Shown here in pieces: positions 41,610 to 50,401 of a stretch of DNA of 64,000 nt. The stretch's first letter is position 1. Each line of letters begins with the position of its first letter. Below the pieces are notes generated by a model that was given only the letters and a program-made list of their open reading frames with translations, ran no database searches and had not been told where the DNA came from. The DNA is from an uncultured Paracoccaceae bacterium (GTDB taxonomy: Bacteria; Pseudomonadota; Alphaproteobacteria; Rhodobacterales; Rhodobacteraceae), in the NCBI GenBank assembly GCA_947489325.1, contig CANLDA010000012.1, forward strand, positions 48,617 to 112,616. Reading direction: 5' to 3'. The position numbers were made by a program, and so were the translations under genes.

Positions 41610-43229
41610 ATGACAGCCATTTCAGTTGCCAAACTCAGCACTCTTGAAGATCGCGATCCAATCTATGCCCTTGTAGGAGAGGTGGATCTCGTTGTGGTGC
41701 GCTTTGACGAGGAGGTGTCGGTTTTCTATGGCCGCTGTTTGCATCGTGGGGCATTGATGTCTGACGGGTTTGTGCGCGGTAAAAACCTAATTTGCGGGCT
41801 GCACGACTGGGATTATCGTCTGGATAGCGGCGTGTCGTCGTATAACAACGAAGAAAAACTGCCGAAATTTGGCAGTTGGATTGAAGGCGATGATGTGTAC
41901 GTGGACGAGGATGAAATCCTCGCATGGGCGCAGAAAAACCCACAACCTTATTCACGTAAGGCCTATTTGGGGCTTTATGCCGATACAAGCCACGGGATCG
42001 AAGAAGAACCCCACGCCCGTCTTATTCAGACCTATGCCAAACAAGGGCTGACCAAGACCGGCCACCACGGCATTGTTGAATCCATGGGTGTATCACGGGC
42101 AGAATTGCCTGATTGGGATGACATTCAACTGCTGACCGCGCAGCTTGCCAAACCACCATTGCTGGATGATGCACCGGTGGGGACAGACGTTGTAATCGGC
42201 CCAAACGCCAAGAAACCCCTTGTTTTGAAAATTCCGCTGTTTGTGTCAGACATGAGCTTTGGCGCCTTGTCAGAGCCAGCAAAAATTGCACTTGCTTTAG
42301 GGGCTGAAAATGCTGGCACAGGCATCTGTTCGGGTGAGGGCGGCATGCTGCCCGAAGAACAAGAAGCAAACAGCCGTTACTTTTATGAACTGGCCTCAGG
42401 GCGGTTTGGATTTAGTTGGGATAAGCTGTCAAAAGTGCAGGCTTTTCACTTCAAAGGCGGGCAGGGGGCCAAGACCGGAACCGGTGGGCATTTACCGGGG
42501 ACAAAAGTGACCGGAAAAATCGCCGAGGTCCGCGGATTAGAGCCTGGTACAGCTGCTGTTTCGCCATCACGATTCCCGGATTGGACCGAAATCAGCCAGA
42601 TCAAAGCATTCGCAGACGAGGTGCGTGATCGCACGGGCGGCATTCCCATCGGATATAAACTGTCGGCGCAACATATCGAAAAAGACATCGACGCAGCATT
42701 GGCCGTCGGCGTGGATTACATCATTCTGGATGGACGCGGCGGCGGCACAGGAGCAGCACCTGTCATTTTCCGCGATAATATTTCGGTACCGACAATCCCA
42801 GCCTTGGCGCGTGCCCGCGCACATCTGGACAGTCTGGGACGGCATGATGTGTCTTTGGTGATCACGGGCGGATTGCGCAAACCTGCAGATTTCATCAAGG
42901 CGCTGGCACTTGGGGCGGATGCGATTGCGCTGTCCAATTCTGCGATGCAGGCCATCGGTTGCCTTGCTATGCGGGCCTGTCACACCAACAATTGCCCTGT
43001 CGGCATTGCCACCCAAAAACCCCATTTGGTGAATCGTCTTGTGGTTGAAAAATCTGCCAAACGCCTGACCAATTTTTTTGATGCATCGGTGGAATTGATG
43101 CAGGTGATGGCACGAGCTTGTGGGCATGATCATCTGTCCAAGTTCGAACATGGCGATCTGACCACATGGAAACAAGAAATTGCCGATCTCTCCGGTGTCG
43201 CCTTCGGCGGTGTGAATAAAGGACGTTAA
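41610..43229 (+). CDS. Rieske domain fused to glutamate-synthase-type FMN domain
   Basis: 539 residues. The first 100 form a Rieske domain: Cys43, His45 (CLHRGALMSDG) and Cys62, His65 (CGLHDWDYRLDSG). The rest resembles the FMN-binding, TIM-barrel part of glutamate synthase: PLFVSDMSFGALSEPAKIALA, GGQGAKTGTGGHLPG and the glycine-rich YIILDGRGGGTGAAP. Cys451, Cys457 and Cys462 (CLAMRACHTNNC) match the spacing of the [3Fe-4S] cluster of GltB. There is no glutaminase domain, so it is not a complete glutamate synthase; relatives include N-methylglutamate synthase and uncharacterised proteins. The Rieske part probably exchanges electrons with the flavin. Confidence 0.85.
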   Translation: MTAISVAKLSTLEDRDPIYALVGEVDLVVVRFDEEVSVFYGRCLHRGALMSDGFVRGKNLICGLHDWDYRLDSGVSSYNNEEKLPKFGSWIEGDDVYVDEDEILAWAQKNPQPYSRKAYLGLYADTSHGIEEEPHARLIQTYAKQGLTKTGHHGIVESMGVSRAELPDWDDIQLLTAQLAKPPLLDDAPVGTDVVIGPNAKKPLVLKIPLFVSDMSFGALSEPAKIALALGAENAGTGICSGEGGMLPEEQEANSRYFYELASGRFGFSWDKLSKVQAFHFKGGQGAKTGTGGHLPGTKVTGKIAEVRGLEPGTAAVSPSRFPDWTEISQIKAFADEVRDRTGGIPIGYKLSAQHIEKDIDAALAVGVDYIILDGRGGGTGAAPVIFRDNISVPTIPALARARAHLDSLGRHDVSLVITGGLRKPADFIKALALGADAIALSNSAMQAIGCLAMRACHTNNCPVGIATQKPHLVNRLVVEKSAKRLTNFFDASVELMQVMARACGHDHLSKFEHGDLTTWKQEIADLSGVAFGGVNKGR

Positions 43230-43233
43230 GAAT

Positions 43234-45225
43234 ATGAATACGGAAAACCTTGATTGGATCGAAGTGGGTCATGTGGATGATCTGCCCGAAGGCCGCGTGA
43301 AAACCGTAACCGCGCGCACAACGTCCATCTGTCTTGTGCATTTTGATGGCCAGTGGACAGCGATGGACAATCATTGCCCACATCAGCGTGGACCGCTTGG
43401 CGAAGGCACGATTGAAAAAGGCGTTGATGATGCCTGTTGGATCAGGTGCCCTTGGCATGGATGGGATTTTGATCCGTTGACCGGTAAGCCACCGGGCGGC
43501 GGGGTGAAAGATCATGGTCAAAAAATGTTTCCTGTCGATATTCGCGATGGCGCAATTTTTGTAGGCATTGAGCCAGAACCCCCACGCGAGCGCACGGTTT
43601 CTGACGTGATGGTGGAAACCATGACCAATTGGGGCGTCCAAAGTGTTTTTGGCATGGTGGGGCACTCCAATCTGGGCCTGTCGGATTCCATTCGTCTGTC
43701 AGTCATTGACAAGAAACTGAAATACTATGGCATCCGCCACGAAGGTGCTGCGGCTTTTGCCGCTTCTGCCTATGGCAAATTGACAGGAAAACCCGCCGCG
43801 TGTTTGACGATTGCAGGACCGGGCGCCACCAATCTGATCACGGGTTTGTGGGACGCCAAGGTCGATCGCGCACCTGTATTGGCGCTGACAGGTCAGGTGC
43901 AAACACAGGTTTTTGGCCCCGGTGCTTTTCAAGATATCGACCTCAGCTCTGCGTTTCAGGCGGTCAGCAAATTCTCTCAAACTGTGCTGAGCACCTCCAA
44001 GCACGCCGAATTGATGACGCTTGCCTGTAAGAACGCCATCGTGGAACAGGATGTGGCACATCTGATTTTTCCGGATGATGTGCAGACAGTGCCATCAGAT
44101 AAAAAGGCTGCGACGCCTGCGGGTCGTATTTCCGGGCATAAAATTTCCCCATCAGCCGAGGATATTGATGCATCCGTCGAGATGATCAACGATGCCAAGC
44201 GTCCGGTGATTATCGTGGGACATGGGGCCTATGACGCGCGGGATGAAATCATGGCGATGGCCGAAAAGATTGGCGCGCCGGTGTTGACCACGTTCAAGGC
44301 CAAGGGATTGATCCCGGACAATCATCCAAATGCGGGTGGGGTTTTGGGGCGCTCTGGTACCCCAATTGCCAGTTGGTTCATGACGCTTGCCGACACACTC
44401 ATCGTACTGGGAGCGAGTTTTTCAAATCACACCGGGATCACGCCAAAACGTAATATGATCCAAGTGGATTATGACCGGATGCAGCTTGGCAAATTCGGTA
44501 AGGTCAAACTGCCTGTGTGGGGTGAAATCGGGGCCTTTTGTGCTGCGACATCGGAAAAATTTTCGCGCAACAGCGATGCAGATGATCAGATTACGGAATT
44601 GGCCGGGCGTTGGGATATGTGGCGCAACGAAAAGCACCGCCGCCTGACCGAGGAACATGGCAACGGCGAGCATTCCATTCATTCCGTTGCTGTGTTTGAT
44701 GCGCTTGGGAAACTGGCCCCGGATGACGCGATTTTCGCGGTAGATGTGGGTAACAACACGTATTCCTTTGGCCGATACCTGGAAACCAAGGGTACTCAAC
44801 GGGTGTTGATGTCAGGATATCTTGGGTCTATCGGATTTGGATTCCCCGCGGCAATGGGGGCTTGGGCTGCGACTCAAGACATTGAAGAGTTGCGCGGGCG
44901 TAAGGTGATTGCGATTTCCGGAGATGGCGGGTTTGGTCAATATCCGATGGAGTTCACCACCGCCGTGAAATACGGCATGAACATCACTCACGTCTTATTG
45001 CATAACGGCGAATTGGGCAAAATTTCCAAGGAACAGCGATCCGGAGAATGGCCAGTGTGGGAAACCAGCCTTCAGAACCCTTCGTTTTCAGCCTTTGCAA
45101 AGCTGTGCGGCGGCAAAGGCGCAAAGGTGACCAAATCTGAGGACATAATGCCAACCCTTGAAAAAGCGCTGGCAGAGACTGGCCCGTCTTTGGTTGAGGT
45201 CATGACAGATGCGGATTTGGTTTGA
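43234..45225 (+). CDS. Rieske domain fused to a thiamine-diphosphate enzyme
   Basis: 663 residues. A Rieske domain fills the first 115: Cys48, His50 (CPHQRGPLGEG) and Cys72, His75 (CPWHGWDFDP). The rest is a three-domain ThDP enzyme of the acetolactate-synthase/pyruvate-oxidase type. The activating glutamate is Glu170 (RHEGAAAFAA), and the ThDP site has GDGG at 563-566 and ends at His590-Asn591 (HNGELG) where NN is more usual. The substrate is unknown. A Rieske cluster on a ThDP enzyme suggests that electrons from an oxidative decarboxylation go to the cluster. It is last in the operon, 4 bases after the Rieske-FMN gene. AAGAAT gives a weak ribosome site. Confidence 0.87.
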   Translation: MNTENLDWIEVGHVDDLPEGRVKTVTARTTSICLVHFDGQWTAMDNHCPHQRGPLGEGTIEKGVDDACWIRCPWHGWDFDPLTGKPPGGGVKDHGQKMFPVDIRDGAIFVGIEPEPPRERTVSDVMVETMTNWGVQSVFGMVGHSNLGLSDSIRLSVIDKKLKYYGIRHEGAAAFAASAYGKLTGKPAACLTIAGPGATNLITGLWDAKVDRAPVLALTGQVQTQVFGPGAFQDIDLSSAFQAVSKFSQTVLSTSKHAELMTLACKNAIVEQDVAHLIFPDDVQTVPSDKKAATPAGRISGHKISPSAEDIDASVEMINDAKRPVIIVGHGAYDARDEIMAMAEKIGAPVLTTFKAKGLIPDNHPNAGGVLGRSGTPIASWFMTLADTLIVLGASFSNHTGITPKRNMIQVDYDRMQLGKFGKVKLPVWGEIGAFCAATSEKFSRNSDADDQITELAGRWDMWRNEKHRRLTEEHGNGEHSIHSVAVFDALGKLAPDDAIFAVDVGNNTYSFGRYLETKGTQRVLMSGYLGSIGFGFPAAMGAWAATQDIEELRGRKVIAISGDGGFGQYPMEFTTAVKYGMNITHVLLHNGELGKISKEQRSGEWPVWETSLQNPSFSAFAKLCGGKGAKVTKSEDIMPTLEKALAETGPSLVEVMTDADLV

Positions 45226-45237
45226 TCTGTAAAAATA

Positions 45238-45263
45238 AGGGCGGGACATTGCAATCCCGCCCT
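45238..45263. terminator. Hairpin between the ThDP enzyme and nitrilase genes
   Basis: AGGGCGGGA and TCCCGCCCT form a perfect 9-pair stem with an 8-base loop. On the minus strand it is followed by TTATTTTTAC, so it serves as a good terminator of the nitrilase-family gene. It probably ends the plus-strand Rieske operon as well. Confidence 0.75.
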
Positions 45264-45292
45264 GATCATTCACTGTAACATGGCGTGAAAGG

Positions 45293-46066
45293 TTACCCAA
45301 GATCCGCAAGATAAGGATTACGGGCTTTGCACGCCTCATACGCATCCGGGTCAATCGTCGCAAATAGCAATGCATCACCCTTTTCAGGTGCTTCAGCCAA
45401 TGCGGCACCGTCTGGCGCGATGATTGAAGACATCCCCTGATACTCGAAGGCGCCGTCTGAATCTGCGTGGTTGGCATAAACAACGTGCACTTGATTTTCA
45501 TAGGCACGGACAGGCACAACTTTGCGTGCGATGTGTCTTCCATCTGATCCTAGCGGAAGCGCAGTTGGTACAATGACAATATCCGCACCTGCTTTTGCCA
45601 GCCTACGTACATTTTCCGGGAACTCTATATCATAACAAATCAGAAATCCGGCCTTTAGGCCGCACAGCTCAACCAATTCCGATGTCGGGCCAAACGCCGT
45701 AAAAATTTGCTTTTCATAGGCACCATAAAGATAGGCCTTACGGTACACCTGTGTGGGTGTTGTGTCATTGGCATCAATGATCACGGCGCTAATGTAACAC
45801 TTATCGTCTGCGCGTTCTGGAAAACCGGCAATTAAGGAAATTCCGATTTCACGGGCGGCGACTTCCATCTTTGTGACCAAAGGACCATCTGCGGGTTCGG
45901 CCAAGTCTCGTAAATCATCGCCGCGCCCGTATCCGGTTAAGGCAAGCTCTGGTGCAACCAAAACCTCGGCACCTTGAGATTTTGCCGTCCGCATCGCAGC
46001 AACGATTCGTTTTGGATTGGTTTGTTGGCCAGCATGGGCTGACATCTGAAATGCAGCAATCTTCAT
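45293..46066 (-). CDS. Carbon-nitrogen hydrolase (nitrilase superfamily)
   Basis: 257-residue amidase-type enzyme with the complete catalytic triad: Glu40 (VLVAPELALTGYG), Lys110 (VYRKAYLYG) and Cys144 (LICYDIEFPE). It cleaves a non-peptide C-N bond, most probably of an omega-amide, carbamoyl or small amine amide; the precise substrate is not visible. ATG 46066 is followed upstream by an inverted repeat suited to regulator binding. It is transcribed from the same strand as the LysR gene at 46155, which could control it. Confidence 0.87.
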   Translation of the reverse strand: MKIAAFQMSAHAGQQTNPKRIVAAMRTAKSQGAEVLVAPELALTGYGRGDDLRDLAEPADGPLVTKMEVAAREIGISLIAGFPERADDKCYISAVIIDANDTTPTQVYRKAYLYGAYEKQIFTAFGPTSELVELCGLKAGFLICYDIEFPENVRRLAKAGADIVIVPTALPLGSDGRHIARKVVPVRAYENQVHVVYANHADSDGAFEYQGMSSIIAPDGAALAEAPEKGDALLFATIDPDAYEACKARNPYLADLG

Positions 46067-46095
46067 GAGTGCCCCTTTTTGGTGTCAAAGAACAT

Positions 46096-46112
46096 ATTCG
46101 ATTACATCGAAT
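46096..46112. promoter_or_regulatory. Palindrome upstream of the nitrilase-family gene
   Basis: ATTCGAT, 3 bases, ATCGAAT: a perfect 7-base inverted repeat 30 bases before the start codon, just right of a possible promoter. Its form, with A/T ends, would suit a LysR-type or other dimeric regulator. The adjacent LysR gene (46155-47045) is the first candidate. Confidence 0.45.
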
Positions 46113-46154
46113 TTCCCGAATATTTATAAGGCTGTTTGAAAACGAAAATGATGT

Positions 46155-47045
46155 TCACTCATAACATGCACTGATCAGAGATCTGAACAACTCCACGATT
46201 TTTGGCTGTGGGCCTGATCTGGTGACAACCTGCATAACACAACTGTAATCATCAACACTTGGAGGAAGGGAAGACAATCGCCCACTGATCACATGCGGGT
46301 GGGCCGAGTGATCAGGCAACAGGCCAACATACTGTCCGCTCAGGACAAAAAACAACTGTGCCTCAATGTCGTGTACAACCCGGTCTGCTTCGTGGGTACG
46401 GATTTGTTTTTGGCGCTGTCGATTCCAATATCCTCGGTGAACCCAAGAATGCTCGCTTAGCGTAGCGGCGTTGACTTGATCAAGTTGCAATTGCGCAAGT
46501 GGATGATGCGAAGCACAATACAGTGAATGTCTCTCATCATACAAATCTTCATATCTCAAGCCGTTGATTTTATTATCAAAACTTCCAATTCCAATCTGAT
46601 ATTCGCCAGCGGCGATACCATTCAGGATTTCCTGTGGTTGCTTAATCTCCATCTCAACCCTGACCGAGGGCGCTTGTACTGCCATCAATTTAAGAGCGTG
46701 GGGCAGCTTGAGAGTCGTATCCGTTGCAGAACAATCTACCACAGCAAGTGACAGGCGCCCGATCAGGCTGCCTCGAAGGGCTGTCAACTGACTGGATTGT
46801 TCATCCAAAGTCGAAATCAGGGATTTCGCGACCTCATGAACAATTTGCCCTTTGTCAGTCAGCGAAAAGCCTCGTCGCCCTCTTTGACAGAGCTTAACCC
46901 CAAGGCGATCTTCCAAGGCTGTAATGTGGTTGGAAATTGTTGGTTGACTTAGTCCAAGTTCGGCTTGCGCAGCGCTAAAGCCGCTATTACGCACAACACA
47001 GTCAAAGACGGTCAAAAGATGGATGTCGGAACCAGATATTTGCAT
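46155..47045 (-). CDS. LysR-family transcriptional regulator
   Basis: 296 residues, started at ATG 47045, which places the helix-turn-helix (LLTVFDCVVRNSGFSAAQAELGLSQPTISNHITALEDRLG) at the usual distance from the N-terminus. The effector domain follows with LAVVDCSATDTTLKLP. The upstream open frame adds 14 residues without a ribosome site. It is in tandem with the nitrilase gene and a second LysR gene. Target probably the nitrilase gene, by position. Effector unknown. Confidence 0.85.
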   Translation of the reverse strand: MQISGSDIHLLTVFDCVVRNSGFSAAQAELGLSQPTISNHITALEDRLGVKLCQRGRRGFSLTDKGQIVHEVAKSLISTLDEQSSQLTALRGSLIGRLSLAVVDCSATDTTLKLPHALKLMAVQAPSVRVEMEIKQPQEILNGIAAGEYQIGIGSFDNKINGLRYEDLYDERHSLYCASHHPLAQLQLDQVNAATLSEHSWVHRGYWNRQRQKQIRTHEADRVVHDIEAQLFFVLSGQYVGLLPDHSAHPHVISGRLSSLPPSVDDYSCVMQVVTRSGPQPKIVELFRSLISACYE

Positions 47046-47165
47046 AGTTTCATTGAAAACATCAAATGTAAGGAATTGCAAAATCAAATTTTAAGGTTCT
47101 GGAAAGTTTTGTATAGGACACCCCCTTTTAATAGGCGTGTCCTCTTAACGTTGTTCGAACGCTTT

Positions 47166-48089
47166 CTATGCATATCGCCTGCGCTGTGCACTTTGTCCCA
47201 ACAACCAATTTTCAACAATTGTCTGCTCTCCAAAGGCTTTGCGGTCACGACTCTTTAGCAAATAGTATCCCGATTGCGTGCGCACTGCGGCATTTCCGGT
47301 CGGACGGACCAATTTCCCGACCTCTAGCAAATGGTCAACCAAATGACCCCAGCCAAGCGCAACCCCCAAACCATCAACAGCTGCCTGAATGGCAAGTGGA
47401 TAAGTATTAAAGGCAACTGCGCGGTCCAGCGGCACATCCTGAATATCGTGTTTCGAAAGCCATGTTTTCCACGTCATCCATTCGGTATGGGCACTTGTGA
47501 CTTTGATCAGATCAAGCGATGGCAGGGCCGTGATATCGACGGCAGCCTTGTGAGCCGCCAGATATGCCGGGCTGCACACTGGGAAAACGGTTTCTCCAAA
47601 TAACTGGCGGGCCTCATACCCCGGCCAATTTCCTTCGCCACGCAAAATCGTCAGATCCATTTCATCTGACAAACATTCGGCGTCACTGTCAGAGGAAAAT
47701 AATGTGATTTTCACTTGTGAGTTTGCGCGACTGAATTTGTGCAGGCGGGGCATCAACCACAAGGCCGCAACCGAGTTTGTAGCAGCAAGAGAGATGGAAT
47801 TAGATTGATGGTTGGCAAGCATATCCCGGCTTGCGTCCCGCAGTATTTCCAAAGAATGGGCAACTGATGACAACAGGGTGGCCCCCTGTTGTGTCAGAGA
47901 AATCGACCGATGACCGCGCACAAACAAAGGCACATTATAGTGCTGTTCAAGCAGGCGGACCTTACGGCTTATAGCGGTTTCGGAAATATTGAGCTCTTTG
48001 CTGGCGGCAGCGAAACTTCCGGTTTTGGCGGCGGATTCAAAGGCGACGAGATAATCAAGAGGGGGCAGGATCTTGCGTTTTTGAAGCAT
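47166..48089 (-). CDS. LysR-family regulator, GcvA-type
   Basis: 307 residues. The DNA-binding domain PPLDYLVAFESAAKTGSFAAASKELNISETAISRKVRLLE is followed by VPLFVRGHRSISLTQQG. The opening and the effector-domain text (LAATNSVAALWLMPRLHKF) resemble GcvA-type regulators. It is divergent from the betaine-type transporter genes, with a palindrome in the 250-base gap, so it is the likely regulator of their expression. The effector could be the transported compound. Confidence 0.86.
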   Translation of the reverse strand: MLQKRKILPPLDYLVAFESAAKTGSFAAASKELNISETAISRKVRLLEQHYNVPLFVRGHRSISLTQQGATLLSSVAHSLEILRDASRDMLANHQSNSISLAATNSVAALWLMPRLHKFSRANSQVKITLFSSDSDAECLSDEMDLTILRGEGNWPGYEARQLFGETVFPVCSPAYLAAHKAAVDITALPSLDLIKVTSAHTEWMTWKTWLSKHDIQDVPLDRAVAFNTYPLAIQAAVDGLGVALGWGHLVDHLLEVGKLVRPTGNAAVRTQSGYYLLKSRDRKAFGEQTIVENWLLGQSAQRRRYA

Positions 48090-48157
48090 GTCTTTCCCTT
48101 AACACGCTCAAAAATCTGTCTTTAAGACTCATTTTTGTTGGTGTTTTTTCTGAATTC

Positions 48158-48177
48158 TTGAGGGCGCGAATCCTCAA
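48158..48177. promoter_or_regulatory. Inverted repeat between the LysR gene and the transporter genes
   Basis: TTGAGG, 8 bases, CCTCAA. The spacing suits a LysR T-N11-A box. It sits in the shared upstream region (48090-48339) of the divergent LysR and transporter genes and is otherwise without a gene. Confidence 0.4.
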
Positions 48178-48330
48178 CACGCTGATTAAAACACATAAAT
48201 TCGTATTTGCCTCTAATTTCTTTAGGCAACGCCCATAAAAAATCTATGCAGAAATTCCGCGAAAACCGGGCAGACTAGCCGCAGATAGGGTCAAAGAACC
48301 CTGCAGGTGAATGCCATACACAATATTTAG

Positions 48331-49293
<963 letters not shown>

Positions 49294-49316
49294 TTTTTCA
49301 CCACAGTGAAACAACA

Positions 49317-49349
49317 ACACGGCCCTAAGGAAACTCCTTGGGGCCGTGT
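49317..49349 (+). promoter_or_regulatory. Strong intra-operon hairpin between proX and proV
   Basis: ACACGGCCCTAAGGA pairs with TCCTTGGGGCCGTGT over 15 positions with one G-T pair and a 3-base loop. No T-run follows, so it is not a full terminator. It most likely protects the upstream mRNA end or reduces read-through into the ATPase gene. Confidence 0.7.
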
Positions 49350-49366
49350 AGGCCTCATTATCGGAA

Positions 49367-50401
49367 ATGCACATGACCACTTCTTCCCCTGTTATCCAAG
49401 CCAAGAACGTCTGGAAAATTTTTGGTCCCTCGCCTGAAAAGTATTTGTCAGGCATGACGCCCGGGCGCAGTTTTGATGACATTCGCGCGGACGGATATAT
49501 CGCCGGGGTGCGAGATGTCTCGATCGAAGTGGCGCGCGGCGAAATGCTCGTGATTATGGGGCTTTCAGGATCTGGAAAATCGACTTTGGTTAGATGTTTT
49601 TCCCGCTTGCATGATATTACAGGCGGTACGATCGAAGTGGACGGCCAAGACATTATGTCGATGAATGAACGTGAGTTGATCGATATGCGCCGCAACAAGA
49701 TGGGTATGGTGTTTCAATCTTTTGGATTGCTGCCGCATCGTACAGTTTTGGACAATGTGGCCTTTCCACTGGAAATGCGTGGACAAGACAAGCATGCCCG
49801 GCGCGAGCGCGCACTAGAGGTGATCGAGTTGGTGGGCCTGAATGGGCGCGAAGACTATTTTCCGCGCGAGTTATCAGGTGGGCAACAACAACGTGTGGGC
49901 ATTGCCCGCAGTTTGGCGATCGAACCTGACATTTGGTTTTTGGACGAACCATTTAGCGCGCTTGACCCATTGATCCGCCGGGAAATGCAGGATGAATTTC
50001 TGCGGCTTCAGGAAATGCTGGGCAAAACGATTGTGTTCATCACCCATGATTTTGACGAGGCACTGCGCCTTGCAGATCGAATAGCCATCATGAAGGACGG
50101 TGCGGTCGAACAATGCGACACGCCTGATAAGATCGTAATGAACCCGGCCACTGAATATGTGGCAAAATTCACTGAAGAGATCGACAAGGCGCGTGTGGTG
50201 CATGCCCGTGGACTGGCGACGCCTTTGAATGGCGCGGCAATAGAGGGCGCTGCCATTGATGGTAATGCAACCATTCACGAATTGGCGCGCATTTTGGTCA
50301 ATGATACGCGCGAAATACTGCCTGTCGCGGACAAGCAAGGCGAGATAATGGGGGTCATGCAACGTCAGGCCGCGCTTGATGTGTTGCTTGGGGGCGCATA
50401 A
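49367..50401 (+). CDS. proV: Betaine-type ABC transporter ATPase with CBS domain
   Basis: 344-residue ATPase of the ProV/OpuAA type. Walker A is GLSGSGKSTLVR (about residue 67), the signature is LSGGQQQRVGIAR (about 170), and Walker B is IWFLDEPFSALDPL (about 190). A CBS-like regulatory part (about 280-344) follows, with ARILVNDTREILPVADKQGEIMGVMQRQAALDVL. Such CBS domains sense ionic strength in osmolyte transporters. The stop overlaps the permease start by one base. ATG 49367 or 49373 may be used. Confidence 0.9.
   Translation: MHMTTSSPVIQAKNVWKIFGPSPEKYLSGMTPGRSFDDIRADGYIAGVRDVSIEVARGEMLVIMGLSGSGKSTLVRCFSRLHDITGGTIEVDGQDIMSMNERELIDMRRNKMGMVFQSFGLLPHRTVLDNVAFPLEMRGQDKHARRERALEVIELVGLNGREDYFPRELSGGQQQRVGIARSLAIEPDIWFLDEPFSALDPLIRREMQDEFLRLQEMLGKTIVFITHDFDEALRLADRIAIMKDGAVEQCDTPDKIVMNPATEYVAKFTEEIDKARVVHARGLATPLNGAAIEGAAIDGNATIHELARILVNDTREILPVADKQGEIMGVMQRQAALDVLLGGA

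Noticed and set aside
41610..43229. Reading the FMN protein as a glutamate synthase large subunit
   Set aside because: The glutaminase domain and the C-terminal GXGXG domain are absent, and a Rieske domain replaces them at the N-terminus.
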